Origin: QHCA01 sp003244095
GTDB taxonomy: Bacteria; Actinomycetota; Actinomycetes; Mycobacteriales; QHCA01
Direction: 5' to 3'
NCBI GenBank assembly: GCA_038329965.1
Contig: JBBQNN010000008.1
Coordinates: 11,393-75,392, forward strand
DNA length: 64,000 bases
Position 1 is the first letter of the stretch. Every line of letters starts with the position of its first letter. A program made the position numbers and the translations under genes. Below the pieces are notes generated by a model. It was not told where the DNA came from. It ran no database searches and saw nothing but the letters and a program-made list of their open reading frames with translations. Of the stretch, positions 1 to 8,165 are shown piece by piece.

Positions 1-573
1 GCCGAACACCGGTACGACCGGCCACCGGTCCCCGCCCTGCGCTCCGTGCTCGGCGAGCACGTCTGCTACACCGGCAGCGTCTCCAAGCTCCTGGCCCCCG
101 CCCTGCGCATCGGCTGGCTGCTGGCACCACCACGACACTTCGACCCGCTCGTGGCCGCGAAGCGGTACGCGGACCTCGGCAACGCCATGCTCGCGCAACT
201 CGTGCTGGCCCGGCTGATGGGTAACGGCGAGATCGAGCGCCAGCTGCGCTACCTGCGCCGGCGCCACCGCCGACGGCGGGACGCCATGATCGCCGCGATC
301 GGCGCTCACCTGCCGGGTGCGGCCGTGCACGGCGCCGCGGCAGGCTTGCACCTGATGATCACCTTCGACGCGGTGTTCGCCGACACCGATCTCGCCGCAG
401 CGTCTCTCGCCGCGGGCGTCAAGGTGCAGCCGTTGTCCTGGCACAGCCAGCGGCCGGAGCGGCCGGAGCGGCCGCCTCGGCCGGGGCTCGTCCTGGGCTA
501 CGCGGCGAGCACTCCGACCGACATCGGCGAGGGCATCGCCACAATCGGCGCGGTCCTGCGCCGCCTGCTCTGA
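1..573 (+). CDS. MocR-type PLP-dependent regulator/aminotransferase, C-terminal part (5' end outside window)
   Basis: The frame is open from base 1, so the gene starts upstream; 190 residues are visible. This is the large domain end and small domain of a fold-type I aminotransferase as found in GntR/MocR regulators. The opening EHRYDRPPVPAL and the motif GSVSKLLAPALRIGWL match the PLP-binding stretch of that family, with the Schiff-base Lys at in-window residue 29. The winged-helix domain would lie outside the window. Such proteins use PLP or an amino compound as effector. The ending ATIGAVLRRLL is typical. A stand-alone aminotransferase cannot be excluded because the N-terminus is missing. 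Confidence 0.85.
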   Translation, partial: AEHRYDRPPVPALRSVLGEHVCYTGSVSKLLAPALRIGWLLAPPRHFDPLVAAKRYADLGNAMLAQLVLARLMGNGEIERQLRYLRRRHRRRRDAMIAAIGAHLPGAAVHGAAAGLHLMITFDAVFADTDLAAASLAAGVKVQPLSWHSQRPERPERPPRPGLVLGYAASTPTDIGEGIATIGAVLRRLL

Positions 574-611
574 CCGCCGACGGCCCGTCGCCCCCCATCC
601 TGCGGTACGCC

Positions 612-899
612 ATGCGGCCCGACGGCCGGCCCCTGGTCACCGGAAAGACGGTCACCGGCTTCGCCAACGTCGAGGAGGACTTCGCCGACCAGGCCGTGTG
701 GGACATGGGCGCGCTCCCCGCCGACGAGCACGTCATGCCCTGGCGCATCGAGGACGAGCTCAAGAGGCTGGGTGCGAACTTTGTCCAGGCCGGGCTGTGG
801 AAGAGCTTCGCGATCCGTGACGCCAACCTCGTCACCGGCCAGCAGAACTTCAGCGGCGGCGACGTGGCAGACCTCGTCATCGACGCGCTGGGCCGCTGA
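612..899 (+). pseudogene. DJ-1/PfpI family protein, C-terminal fragment
   Basis: The 95 residues match only the last third of DJ-1/PfpI class I glutamine amidotransferase-like proteins. LVTGKTVTGFANVEED, MPWRIEDELKRLGANF and DANLVTGQQN are the conserved C-terminal pieces (compare the usual LITGQNPAS). The N-terminal Rossmann half, including the nucleophilic Cys elbow, is absent. Upstream the frame runs into the MocR gene without recognisable sequence. I read it as a remnant left by a deletion, although the ATG at 612 could still be translated. Full-length relatives are about 220-230 aa. Confidence 0.7.
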
Positions 900-924
900 C
901 CGGGCTGGATGGCAAGGTCGTGGC

Positions 925-1362
925 GTGACACCCGACCCAAGTGCCCTTCCCGAAGTCGAGCGCGAGCTCTCCCTGCTGCTCCGGCGGGCTCGGGCCCTGT
1001 CGGCCGAGCTGAGCCGCGAGATCCACCCGGACATCGACGCCGGTGGCTATGCGCTGCTGTCGACACTGACCGAGGCGGGCCCGTTGCGGGCGAACGACCT
1101 GGCTGAGCTGTTCGGCGTGGACAAGTCCTCGATCAGCCGTCAGGTTCAGCGCCTCGAACGGCTCGGGCTGCTGGAGCGCCGCCACGACGACAGCGATCGC
1201 CGTGCCCTCCTGCTGGGGGCGACGCCCGAGGGCCGGCGCCGGTTGGCGGCGGCAGCGGACGCCCGCCGGCTGCGGTTCCGGGCCCGGCTCGGCGCCTGGA
1301 ACGAGGCGGACGTCACCCACCTCGCAGCACTGCTCCGGCGCCTCAACGCCGCCCTGGGCTGA
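925..1362 (+). CDS. MarR family transcriptional regulator
   Basis: A 145-aa winged-helix repressor. I chose GTG 925 because AAGG lies about 7 nt upstream and because everything before it in this frame is antisense or shadow of the DJ-1 fragment. The recognition region LRANDLAELFGVDKSSISRQVQRLERLGLLERRHDDSDRR is split here only by helix turns: helix-turn-helix about residues 52-82, then the wing with the conserved DxRR. It stands 101 bp before a DHA2 drug exporter in the same orientation. The palindromes at 1407-1439 on the exporter promoter are the natural operator, so it is probably a ligand-released repressor of the exporter. Confidence 0.9.
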   Translation: MTPDPSALPEVERELSLLLRRARALSAELSREIHPDIDAGGYALLSTLTEAGPLRANDLAELFGVDKSSISRQVQRLERLGLLERRHDDSDRRALLLGATPEGRRRLAAAADARRLRFRARLGAWNEADVTHLAALLRRLNAALG

Positions 1363-1406
1363 GCAGCCGCGGCCTCCGTACCGCAAGAACGCCGCATGCA
1401 GGCATG

Positions 1407-1439
1407 GTTGTCACAGACAACTTGTTGGACTAGAACAAG
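1407..1439. promoter_or_regulatory. Exporter promoter overlapped by two abutting palindromes (likely MarR operators)
   Basis: Two perfect inverted repeats share one base. GTTGTC-ACA-GACAAC covers 1407-1421 and CTTGTT-(7 nt)-AACAAG covers 1421-1439. A promoter fits inside them: -35 TTGTCA at 1408-1413, a 17-bp spacer, and -10 TAGAAC at 1431-1436, placing transcription start near 1443. The exporter GTG is at 1464. MarR dimers bind palindromes of this size and repress by blocking RNA polymerase. Assignment to the upstream MarR gene is inference from position. Confidence 0.7.
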
Positions 1440-1463
1440 AGGAGGCGCAACCGAGGGGGCTTC

Positions 1464-3122
1464 GTGGCAGGCAGCACGATCGAGAGTCCGTCCAGTTCAG
1501 GTCCAACTAGCGAGGCGGCCCCCGAGGGGCCCGCCGGACGGATGCCGCACCGCCAGATCCTCGAAGCGATGACCGGGCTGATGCTCAGCATGTTCGTGGC
1601 GATGCTGAGCGCCACCGTCGTCAGCAACGCGCTACCGAGGATCCTGCACGACCTCCGTGGCGGGCAGTCCGCCTACACCTGGGTCGTGACGGCCACGCTT
1701 CTGACAACGACCGCCTCGACCCCGCTGTGGGGCAAGCTCGCCGACCTGGTGAGCAAGAAACTGCTCATGCAGGTGGCGATCGTCATCTTCATCGCCGGGT
1801 CGGTGGTCGCCGGCCTGTCCCAGTCGGTGGGCACGCTGATCGCCTGCCGCGCGGTGCAGGGCATCGGTGCCGGCGGCATCATGGCCATGACCCAGGTGAT
1901 CATGGCGGCGATGGTCTCTCCGCGCGAGCGCGGTCGCTACAGCGGATACCTCGGGGCCACCTTCGCCGTGGCGACGATCGCCGGCCCGCTGATCGGCGGT
2001 GTCATCGTCGACACCTCGTGGCTGGGCTGGCGCTGGTGCTTCTACGTAGGCGTACCGTTCGCCGCGGTCGCGTTGCTGGTGCTGCAGAAGACCCTGCACC
2101 TGCCGACCGTGCGCCGCACCCTGAAGGTCGACTACCTCGGCGCCGCACTCATCACCGGCGGCGTCAGCGTGCTGCTGGTCTGGGTCTCGCTGGTCGGGCA
2201 GCAGTTCGCCTGGGGCTCGGCGACCACCGCGGCATGCATCGGCACCGGCCTCGCCCTGCTGGTCCTCGCCGCCGTCGTCGAGCTCCGGGTCAGCGAGCCG
2301 ATCATCCCGCTGAAGCTGTTCCGCGAGCGCACCGTCACCCTGGCGACGACGGCGGGGCTGTTCGTCGGGGTGGCGATGTACGGCGCGACGATCTTCCTGT
2401 CGCAGTACTTCCAGATCGCGCGCGGCGAGAGCCCGACCGCCTCCGGCCTGCGCACCATGCCCATGATCCTCGGGCTCGCGGTCGCCTCGCTGGTCGTCGG
2501 CCGCCTGGTGTCCGTGACCGGCCGCTGGAAGCGCTACCTGATGGCCGGGTCGCTGACGGCGACCGTCGGCTTCGGCCTGCTCGGCACCATCGACTCGCGG
2601 ACGAGCTTCACGCTGATCGCGGTCTACATGGCCTTGGTCGGCATCGGCCTGGGCATGACGATGCAGAACCTTGTGCTCTCCGTACAGAACACCGTCCCGC
2701 CGCGGCAACTGGGGGCCGCGACCGCCACCGTGTCCTTCTTCCGGTCCCTGGGCGGTGCGGTCGGTGTGTCGGCACTGGGCGCGGTCCTCGCGCACCGGGT
2801 GTCACACCTGGTGATCACCGGGCTGGCGCACATCGGCGTGCCCGCCTCGCAACTTGGCGGCTCCGCCACCAATATCCCCAACGTCGACACCTTGCCACCG
2901 CCAGTCGCTGCCGTCGTGCAGCAGGCCTACGGCGACGGCATCGGCCTGCTGTTCCTCGTCGCCACCCCGCTCATGCTCCTGGCGGTGATCGCCATCTCCT
3001 TCATCAGAGAAGTACCCCTGCGCAAGCAGTCCGGGACCGAGCTGAGCACGGCTCTGGAGACCGGCGGGGCGCCCGGCGAGGCCTCCGCCGCCCCCGTCGC
3101 GCAGGTCGGCACGCCGCGCTGA
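1464..3122 (+). CDS. MFS multidrug exporter, DHA2 (EmrB/QacA) family
   Basis: At 552 aa it is the usual length for a 14-TM proton-driven drug antiporter. The polar first 45 residues precede TM1 (LMLSMFVAMLSATVVSNALP). The loop 2-3 motif A-like GKLADLVSKK and the antiporter motif C-like AGPLIGGVIVD are present, and the C-terminal tail (GAPGEASAAPVAQ) is disordered. The GTG start is preceded by a purine-rich stretch (GAGGGGG). The gene follows a MarR gene and carries a promoter with two operator-like palindromes, so it is probably induced by its own substrates. The substrate cannot be named from sequence. Confidence 0.92.
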   Translation: MAGSTIESPSSSGPTSEAAPEGPAGRMPHRQILEAMTGLMLSMFVAMLSATVVSNALPRILHDLRGGQSAYTWVVTATLLTTTASTPLWGKLADLVSKKLLMQVAIVIFIAGSVVAGLSQSVGTLIACRAVQGIGAGGIMAMTQVIMAAMVSPRERGRYSGYLGATFAVATIAGPLIGGVIVDTSWLGWRWCFYVGVPFAAVALLVLQKTLHLPTVRRTLKVDYLGAALITGGVSVLLVWVSLVGQQFAWGSATTAACIGTGLALLVLAAVVELRVSEPIIPLKLFRERTVTLATTAGLFVGVAMYGATIFLSQYFQIARGESPTASGLRTMPMILGLAVASLVVGRLVSVTGRWKRYLMAGSLTATVGFGLLGTIDSRTSFTLIAVYMALVGIGLGMTMQNLVLSVQNTVPPRQLGAATATVSFFRSLGGAVGVSALGAVLAHRVSHLVITGLAHIGVPASQLGGSATNIPNVDTLPPPVAAVVQQAYGDGIGLLFLVATPLMLLAVIAISFIREVPLRKQSGTELSTALETGGAPGEASAAPVAQVGTPR

Positions 3123-3196
3123 GAGGACGAGGACATGCTGGACGAACCCGCACCGGACCAGACCGGGTTCGGTGCGCGCGACGCCGGCGGGCAGGG

Positions 3197-3234
3197 GGGC
3201 GAGCGGGCACTGGAAACCGCCGGCCCGCTCGCCC
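3197..3234. terminator. Bidirectional hairpin between convergent exporter and pheA
   Basis: GGGCGAGCGGGC (3197-3208) pairs perfectly with GCCCGCTCGCCC (3223-3234) over a 14-nt loop. It lies between the exporter stop at 3122 and the pheA stop at 3284, the expected place for a shared terminator. No T-tract follows, as is common in high-GC actinobacteria. The rest of 3123-3283 shows no convincing gene. Confidence 0.7.
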
Positions 3235-3283
3235 GTGCCGCACGTCACCGTCGTGCCCGCGACGCAGCAGGCCTGACGCGGGC

Positions 3284-4219
3284 TCAGCGCGGTGGGTTAC
3301 GCAGGCCGGCCAACCAGTCGGCGGCGCCGGCGAAGTCGTCGTCGCTGGTGCCGGGCCGCTGGGCCGGCAGGTCGTCGTCGGCCCGCGGATAGGAGCCGAG
3401 GAAGCGGACGTCCGCGCAGATCCGGCGCAACGCGGCCAACGCCTCGCCGACCCGGGCGTCCGCGACATGCCCGGCGCAGTCCAGATAGAAGCAATAGCGG
3501 CCCAGCTGCTGCTTGGTCGGGCGCGACTCGATTCGGGTCAGGTCGATCCCGCGCACGGCGAACTCCGTGAGCACTTCCAGCAGCGCACCGGTGTGGTTGT
3601 CGGCGATGAACACCACCACCGACGTACGGTCATTGCCGGTGCGCTCCGGCGGCCGGCCGGGCCGGGTCAGCAGGACGAATCTGGTGATCGCGCCGTCGGT
3701 GTCGTGCACGTCCTCGGCAAGTACGTCGAGATGGTGGCGGCTGGCGGCCAGCGGTGCGGCGAGCGCCGCGTCGTACTCACCGCGGGCCACCGCCGCGGCA
3801 CCCTCCGAAGTGGACAGTGCACTGTGCACCGACGCGTTCGGCAGGTTGCCCCGCAGCCATCCGCGGCACTGCGCCTCACCGTGTGGGTGGCTGGCCACGG
3901 TGCCTACGTGGGCCAGTCGGGTCCCGGGCCGGGCCAGCAGGACGAAGCTGACCGGCAGCAGCACCTCACGGATGATGGCCAGCGGCTCGCCGTTGGCCAG
4001 CTCGTCGAGAGTGACCGAGACGGAGCCCTCGACGGAGTTCTCCAACGGGACGAGGGCCGCGTCGGACGCGCCGCCCCGCACGGAGTCCAAGGCGTCGGGC
4101 ACCGAGGCCGACGGGGTGAGCACCCCGGTGCGGGTGCCAGGCAGGGTGCGCAGGGCCTGCTCGGCGAAGGTTGCCTCCGGGCCGAGATAGGTGAACCGGG
4201 TGGCTGCGACGCGCGGCAT
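3284..4219 (-). CDS. pheA: Prephenate dehydratase
   Basis: A monofunctional 311-aa prephenate dehydratase converting prephenate to phenylpyruvate in phenylalanine synthesis. It begins TRFTYLGPEATFAEQAL, typical of the PDT domain, followed by LVPLENSVEGSV. The catalytic TRF motif is in DGAITRFVLL near residue 178. A C-terminal ACT domain starts near residue 200, with GALLEVL and the ESRP phenylalanine-binding motif in TRIESRPTKQQLG, so feedback inhibition by Phe is expected. The ATG overlaps the stop of the upstream DUF4446 gene by 1 nt, so the two are probably translationally coupled. Confidence 0.96.
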   Translation of the reverse strand: MPRVAATRFTYLGPEATFAEQALRTLPGTRTGVLTPSASVPDALDSVRGGASDAALVPLENSVEGSVSVTLDELANGEPLAIIREVLLPVSFVLLARPGTRLAHVGTVASHPHGEAQCRGWLRGNLPNASVHSALSTSEGAAAVARGEYDAALAAPLAASRHHLDVLAEDVHDTDGAITRFVLLTRPGRPPERTGNDRTSVVVFIADNHTGALLEVLTEFAVRGIDLTRIESRPTKQQLGRYCFYLDCAGHVADARVGEALAALRRICADVRFLGSYPRADDDLPAQRPGTSDDDFAGAADWLAGLRNPPR

Positions 4220-4635
4220 CAGCGGCGGGCGCGGGTCGGTGCCCGGCCGAGGGCGGCCGCCACCGCCTGCCGCTCCTCCGGGGAGAGCTGCTGCTCGCTG
4301 TCGCCGGCCAGGATGCCCTTGGCGTAGGTCCGGGAATCGGCCCGGCCGTTGATCGCCGACAGGACCAAGCCGTCGCCCACGGCGTCGAGCAGCGCCACGC
4401 TGTAGGACATCCGCCCGGCCATGTCCTGGAAGGCATCGTAGCGGACCACCGCGACGTTGCGGACGGCCTTGGGGTCCACCCCGGCCGCCAGCGCCGGATC
4501 GGCCCGCAGCGCTGCCACATCAGCGCGCAACCGGGCCATCCGCCGGGCCATCGAGGCGGTCAGCAGCACGCTCGCCAGCGCGAGGGCGGCCGCGCAGACC
4601 ACGAGGACATCGAGCGTGCGCGGGTCGAGGTGCAC
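4219..4635 (-). CDS. DUF4446 family protein, membrane-anchored
   Basis: A 138-aa actinobacterial protein with one N-terminal TM helix (LDVLVVCAAALALASVLL), a short coiled stretch (ARRMARLRADVAALRAD), and a DUF4446 core with VAVVRYDAFQDMAGRMSYS, VALLDAVGDGLVLSAI and SRTYAKGI. Function is unknown. I prefer GTG 4635: a -10-like TAGGCT (4648-4643) ends 7 nt upstream, so the message is probably leaderless. ATG 4656 would add 7 residues but lies upstream of that promoter. It is coupled to pheA and divergent from larB. Confidence 0.8.
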   Translation of the reverse strand: MHLDPRTLDVLVVCAAALALASVLLTASMARRMARLRADVAALRADPALAAGVDPKAVRNVAVVRYDAFQDMAGRMSYSVALLDAVGDGLVLSAINGRADSRTYAKGILAGDSEQQLSPEERQAVAAALGRAPTRARR

Positions 4636-4642
4636 GGCTCGC

Positions 4643-4669
4643 AGCCTATCTGTCATGGCGCCGTAGGGT
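4643..4669. promoter_or_regulatory. Divergent leaderless promoters for DUF4446 and larB
   Basis: Reading left, TAGGCT (4648-4643) lies 7 nt before the GTG at 4635. Reading right, TAGGGT (4664-4669) lies 8 nt before the GTG at 4678. Both match the actinobacterial -10 form TANNNT at the spacing expected when transcription begins at the start codon. Neither gene has a Shine-Dalgarno sequence. Confidence 0.55.
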
Positions 4670-4677
4670 GGTGGCCT

Positions 4678-5400
4678 GTGGGCGGCAACGACGATCCGGG
4701 ATTCGCCGATCTCGGCTTCGCCCGGCTCGACACGGGGCGGGCGACCCGCACCGGCGATCCCGAGGTGATCTACGGCGCCGGCAAGAGCCCCGAACAGGCC
4801 GTGATCCTCGTGGCGGCCCTGCGTCGCGCCCATCCCGACCGGCCGGCCCTGCTGACCAGGGCGGATGCGGCCCTCCGGGCCGCGGTGGCGCTCGCCGGCC
4901 CGGCCGATCAGGTCATCATCGACGAGGAGGGCGGCTGCATCGCTGTCGGGCCGCTGCCCGAGCCACGCGGCCTGGTCACCGTGGTGAGCGCCGGCACGGC
5001 CGACGCGCCGGTGGCGGCCGAGGCGGCCTTCGTGGCCCGGGTCTTCGGCGCCGGCACGCGCCGCGTCACCGACGTGGGGGTCGCCGGCATCCACCGCCTG
5101 CTCGCGGCCCGCGCCGACCTCGACGCGGCCGACTGCCTGATCGTGGTGGCCGGCATGGACGGTGCCCTGCCCAGCGCGGTCGGCGGGCTCACCGGCGTGC
5201 CACTGGTCGCCGTGCCGACCAGCGTCGGCTACGGTGCGTCCTTCGGCGGGCTGGCCGCCCTGCTGACCATGCTCAACTCCTGCGCCCCCGGAATCGTGGT
5301 GTCCAACATCGACAACGGGTTCGGTGCGGGCGTGTTCGCCGCCCGGGTAGCCCGCCGCAGCGCAGGCGGGGCGGCGAGGGCAACGGAGTCGGCCACGTGA
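4678..5400 (+). CDS. larB: Nickel-pincer cofactor biosynthesis protein LarB
   Basis: A 240-aa member of the AIR carboxylase-like LarB family. LarB carboxylates and hydrolyses nicotinic acid adenine dinucleotide to pyridinium-3,5-biscarboxylic acid mononucleotide, the first step of the nickel-pincer cofactor of lactate racemase-type enzymes. Visible family pieces are FARLDTGRATRTGDPEVIYG, GKSPEQ, TVVSAGTADAPVAAEA, DVGVAGIHRL, VVAGMDGALPSAVGGL and VPTSVGYGASFGGLAALL. GTG 4678 follows a -10-like TAGGGT by 8 nt. Its stop overlaps the larC start (GTGA). No larE or larA is in the window. Confidence 0.94.
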   Translation: MGGNDDPGFADLGFARLDTGRATRTGDPEVIYGAGKSPEQAVILVAALRRAHPDRPALLTRADAALRAAVALAGPADQVIIDEEGGCIAVGPLPEPRGLVTVVSAGTADAPVAAEAAFVARVFGAGTRRVTDVGVAGIHRLLAARADLDAADCLIVVAGMDGALPSAVGGLTGVPLVAVPTSVGYGASFGGLAALLTMLNSCAPGIVVSNIDNGFGAGVFAARVARRSAGGAARATESAT

Positions 5401-6602
5401 TCGGCTGGCTCGACTGCACGGCCGGGGCGAGCGGCGACATGCTGCTGGGTGCCGTCGTCGACGCCGGCGTGCCGCTGGCCACCCTCCAGGACGCGGTTGA
5501 CACCGTGGCGGTCGAGCCCATCGCGCTGTCGGTCGAGTCGGTGACCCGCGGTGGGCTCGGCGCGACCAGGGTGCAGGTCAGCGCCCCGCGCAGCACGATC
5601 ACCCGTACCTGGCCCGACGTCCGCGACCTGCTCATCAACGCCAGACTCGACGAGGCAGTCCGTACCAAGGCGCTCGACGTGTTCGCGAGACTCGCCGCCG
5701 CCGAGGCCCGGGTCCACCGCGTCGCCGCCGAGCAGGTGCGCTTCCACGAGGTGGGCGCGCTTGACGCGATCGCCGACATCGTCGGGGTCTGCGCGGGCCT
5801 GCATGCGCTGGACCTGACCAGCCTGGGCGCCGGCCGGGTCACGCTGGGCAGCGGGGTGGTACGCAGCGAGCACGGCCTGATCCCGGTCCCGGCCCCTGCC
5901 GTACTCGAATTGCTCTCGGCGGTGTCCGCCCCGGTGTGGGCCGGTCCGGCACCGTACGAGATGTGTACGCCGACCGGTGCGGCCCTGCTCGCCGCACACG
6001 TGGACCGCTGGGGCACACTGCCCACGATGAACGTCAGCCGGACCGGCGCCGGGGCCGGCCGGCGGGAGATCGACGAGCTGCCCAACCTGGTCCGCCTGGT
6101 GCTCGGCGAGGCGGCCGACCCGGTCCCCGACGCGGCCGATGGCACCGGCGACCAGCACCCGGCGGTGGTCATCGAGGCCAACGTCGACGACCTCGATCCC
6201 CGGCTGTGGCCGGGCGTGCTCGCGCGGCTCATGGCGGCCGGCGCCGCCGATGCCTGGCTGACACCCATCCTGATGAAGAAGGGCCGCCCGGCGCACACCC
6301 TGCACGTCCTGTGCGCGCCCACGCAGGTCGCCGAGTTGCGGGCGATCATCTTCGCCGAGACCTCTACGATCGGCGTCCGCCAGAGCAGCGTCGGCAAGTA
6401 CGCGCTGGACCGCGAGAACGCCACCGTCGACGTCGACGGCAACCCGGTCCGGGTCAAGATCGCCCGGCAGGGTGGTGAGGTGGTCAACGTGAGCGTGGAG
6501 TACGACGACGTCGCCGCCGCGGCTGCCGCCCTCGGCCGGCCGGTGAAGGCAGTGCTCGCGGCGGCCGCAGAGGCCGCCCGGGCAGTGGCGGGTCGCCGGT
6601 GA
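5397..6602 (+). CDS. larC: Nickel-pincer cofactor biosynthesis protein LarC (nickel insertion)
   Basis: A 401-aa LarC, the CTP-dependent cyclometallase that inserts nickel into the pincer nucleotide. The N-terminal GWLDCTAGASGDMLLGAVVDAG is the family hallmark (shown to 20 residues: GWLDCTAGASGDMLLGAVVD). FHEVGALDAIADIVG, PTGAALLAAH, EANVDDLDPRLWPGVL, MKKGRPAHTLHVL and the ETSTIGVR segment follow. Some lactobacilli split larC into two frames joined by programmed frameshift; here it is one continuous frame. Start GTG 5397 overlaps larB by 4 nt, and the stop overlaps the next gene by 4 nt, so one operon is likely. Confidence 0.93.
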   Translation: MIGWLDCTAGASGDMLLGAVVDAGVPLATLQDAVDTVAVEPIALSVESVTRGGLGATRVQVSAPRSTITRTWPDVRDLLINARLDEAVRTKALDVFARLAAAEARVHRVAAEQVRFHEVGALDAIADIVGVCAGLHALDLTSLGAGRVTLGSGVVRSEHGLIPVPAPAVLELLSAVSAPVWAGPAPYEMCTPTGAALLAAHVDRWGTLPTMNVSRTGAGAGRREIDELPNLVRLVLGEAADPVPDAADGTGDQHPAVVIEANVDDLDPRLWPGVLARLMAAGAADAWLTPILMKKGRPAHTLHVLCAPTQVAELRAIIFAETSTIGVRQSSVGKYALDRENATVDVDGNPVRVKIARQGGEVVNVSVEYDDVAAAAAALGRPVKAVLAAAAEAARAVAGRR

Positions 6603-7216
6603 GTCTGGCCTTCTCGTTCAACTTCAGCGTGCTCGTCGCGTCATTCCTGGTGGTCCTGGCGGTCGAGCTGCCCGACAAGACGCTGGTGGCGACGCTGGTC
6701 CTGTCGACCAAGTACCGACCACTGCCGGTGCTCCTCGGCGTGACCCTGGCCTTCCTCGTCCAGTGCATCGTCGCGGTCACCGCGGGATCGTTGCTGCACC
6801 TGCTGCCCCATCGGCTCCTGCTCGTCGGGGTGGCACTGCTGTTCGCCGCCGGCGCCTTCGTCCTGCTCCGGGAGGCGTACAACACCTCACCCGCGTCGGA
6901 CGAGGAAGACGACGAACAGCCCGTCGAGCCCGAGGCCAGCACGCGACGGATGGTCACGACATCGTTCGGCGTGCTGTTCGCCGCAGAGTGGGGCGATGCC
7001 TCGCAGCTGGCGACGGCGGCGCTGACCGCCCGCTACGACCAGCCGGTGACGGTCTTCATCGGCGCCTTCGTGGCGCTGGTCGGCGTCGCCGGGCTCGCCG
7101 TCCTGCTGGGTCAGGTGATCCTGCGGGTGGTGCCGCTGGTGTGGGTGCACCGCATCGCGGGCGGCCTCTTCGCGGTGTTCGCGGTGCTCGTCGGGGTGCA
7201 GGCGATCCGCGGGTAG
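6599..7216 (+). CDS. GDT1/TMEM165 (UPF0016) family membrane transporter
   Basis: A 205-aa protein with two copies of a three-helix unit separated by an acidic loop (SDEEDDEQPVEPE, about residues 98-112). The family signature ExGD(K/R)(T/S) appears twice: ELPDKT near residue 23, with Pro in place of Gly, and EWGDAS near residue 129. Family members move Mn2+ or Ca2+ across membranes. The GTG start overlaps the larC stop (GTGA), so it is co-transcribed with larBC. A divalent-metal role beside nickel-cofactor genes is suggestive, but nickel transport by this family is not established. Confidence 0.88.
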   Translation: MSLAFSFNFSVLVASFLVVLAVELPDKTLVATLVLSTKYRPLPVLLGVTLAFLVQCIVAVTAGSLLHLLPHRLLLVGVALLFAAGAFVLLREAYNTSPASDEEDDEQPVEPEASTRRMVTTSFGVLFAAEWGDASQLATAALTARYDQPVTVFIGAFVALVGVAGLAVLLGQVILRVVPLVWVHRIAGGLFAVFAVLVGVQAIRG

Positions 7217-7236
7217 CTCGATGGTCGGTCTGCGGG

Positions 7237-8157
7237 CTACGCCCGGTCGGTCATGGTGTAGCGCAGCTTGGCCATCATGTTCTCGGCGCCCGGCGTGACG
7301 CCGCTCTCGGCGAACAGCTCGCCCACCCGGGCTGCCAGCCCCTCGGCGGTCCATCGCAACTGGTGGTTCTCGATGGCGGCGACCGAGGTGAAGGGCTGGT
7401 ACAGCTCCACCGCGTCACCCTGCACGCCGAACACCTTGCCGCTGATGTGGCTGCTGGCGTCGCTGCACAGGTAGGCCACCATCGGCGCGACGTTGTCCGG
7501 ATGCCAGAAGTCGAAGTCCCCGCCACCGGAGCCGGCGCCGCTCGGGATCTCGCCGTACGCCGACTCCGTCATCCGGGTACGGGCCGCCGGCGCGATGGCG
7601 TTGCAGGTCACGCCGTACCGTGCCATCTCCATCGACACGATCGTGGAGAACGCCGCGATGCCGGCCTTGGCCGAGCCGTAGTTGGCCTGCCCGAAGTTGC
7701 CGAGCAGGCCCGAGGTCGAGGCCGTGCAGACGATGCGACCCGGGCGGCCGGTCGCCTTCCAGTACGCGCAGGCGACCCGGGTGGGTGCGTAGTGGCCGCG
7801 CAGGTGCACCCGGATGACGTCGTCCCACTCCTGTGGGCTCATGTTGACCAGGGTGCGGTCGCGCAGGATGCCGGCATTGTTGACGAGTGCGTCGAGGCCG
7901 CCGTAGGTACCGACCGCCGTGTCGACCAGCGCGTCCGCCACCGCGGTGTCGCTGACGTCGCCGGCGACGAGCACCGCCGACCCGCCGTCCTTGACGATCT
8001 CGTCCACGACGCCCTGGCCGATGTCGGCGTCGTACTCGTTGAGCACCACCGACGCGCCCTGCGCGGCGAGCTCGATCGCCTCGCCACGACCCAGCCCCCG
8101 GCCCGCGCCGGTCACGATCGCCACCTTGCCGTCGAGCAAGCCCTCACGAAGCCCCAT
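7237..8157 (-). CDS. Short-chain dehydrogenase/reductase
   Basis: A 306-aa classical SDR with the nucleotide-binding TGAGRGLGRGEA (about residues 15-26), the NNAGILRDRTL motif, and the catalytic pair in NYGSAKAGI (YxxxK). Closest in style to the actinobacterial 3-oxoacyl/hydroxysteroid dehydrogenases that resemble the dehydrogenase domain of peroxisomal multifunctional enzyme 2. The C-terminal extension FAESGVTPGAENMMAKLR is longer than in FabG. Start ATG 8157 fits MGLREGLLDGKVAIVTG and lies 8 nt after a -10-like TAGGGT. The substrate is unknown. Confidence 0.9.
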   Translation of the reverse strand: MGLREGLLDGKVAIVTGAGRGLGRGEAIELAAQGASVVLNEYDADIGQGVVDEIVKDGGSAVLVAGDVSDTAVADALVDTAVGTYGGLDALVNNAGILRDRTLVNMSPQEWDDVIRVHLRGHYAPTRVACAYWKATGRPGRIVCTASTSGLLGNFGQANYGSAKAGIAAFSTIVSMEMARYGVTCNAIAPAARTRMTESAYGEIPSGAGSGGGDFDFWHPDNVAPMVAYLCSDASSHISGKVFGVQGDAVELYQPFTSVAAIENHQLRWTAEGLAARVGELFAESGVTPGAENMMAKLRYTMTDRA

Positions 8158-8165
8158 GGCGTCGG

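Noticed and set aside
1632..2795. Long open minus-strand frame opposite the MFS gene, and many similar antisense frames
   Set aside because: Such frames are expected in GC-rich DNA. Their composition (Arg, Gly, His, Asp runs) is that of shadow frames, and the sense genes have clear family motifs.
3135..3392. 85-aa frame after the exporter gene with a GAGGACGAGGAC before its ATG
   Set aside because: It runs through the strong hairpin at 3197-3234 and then antisense into pheA, and the protein is low-complexity Ala/Arg/Gly without any family pattern.
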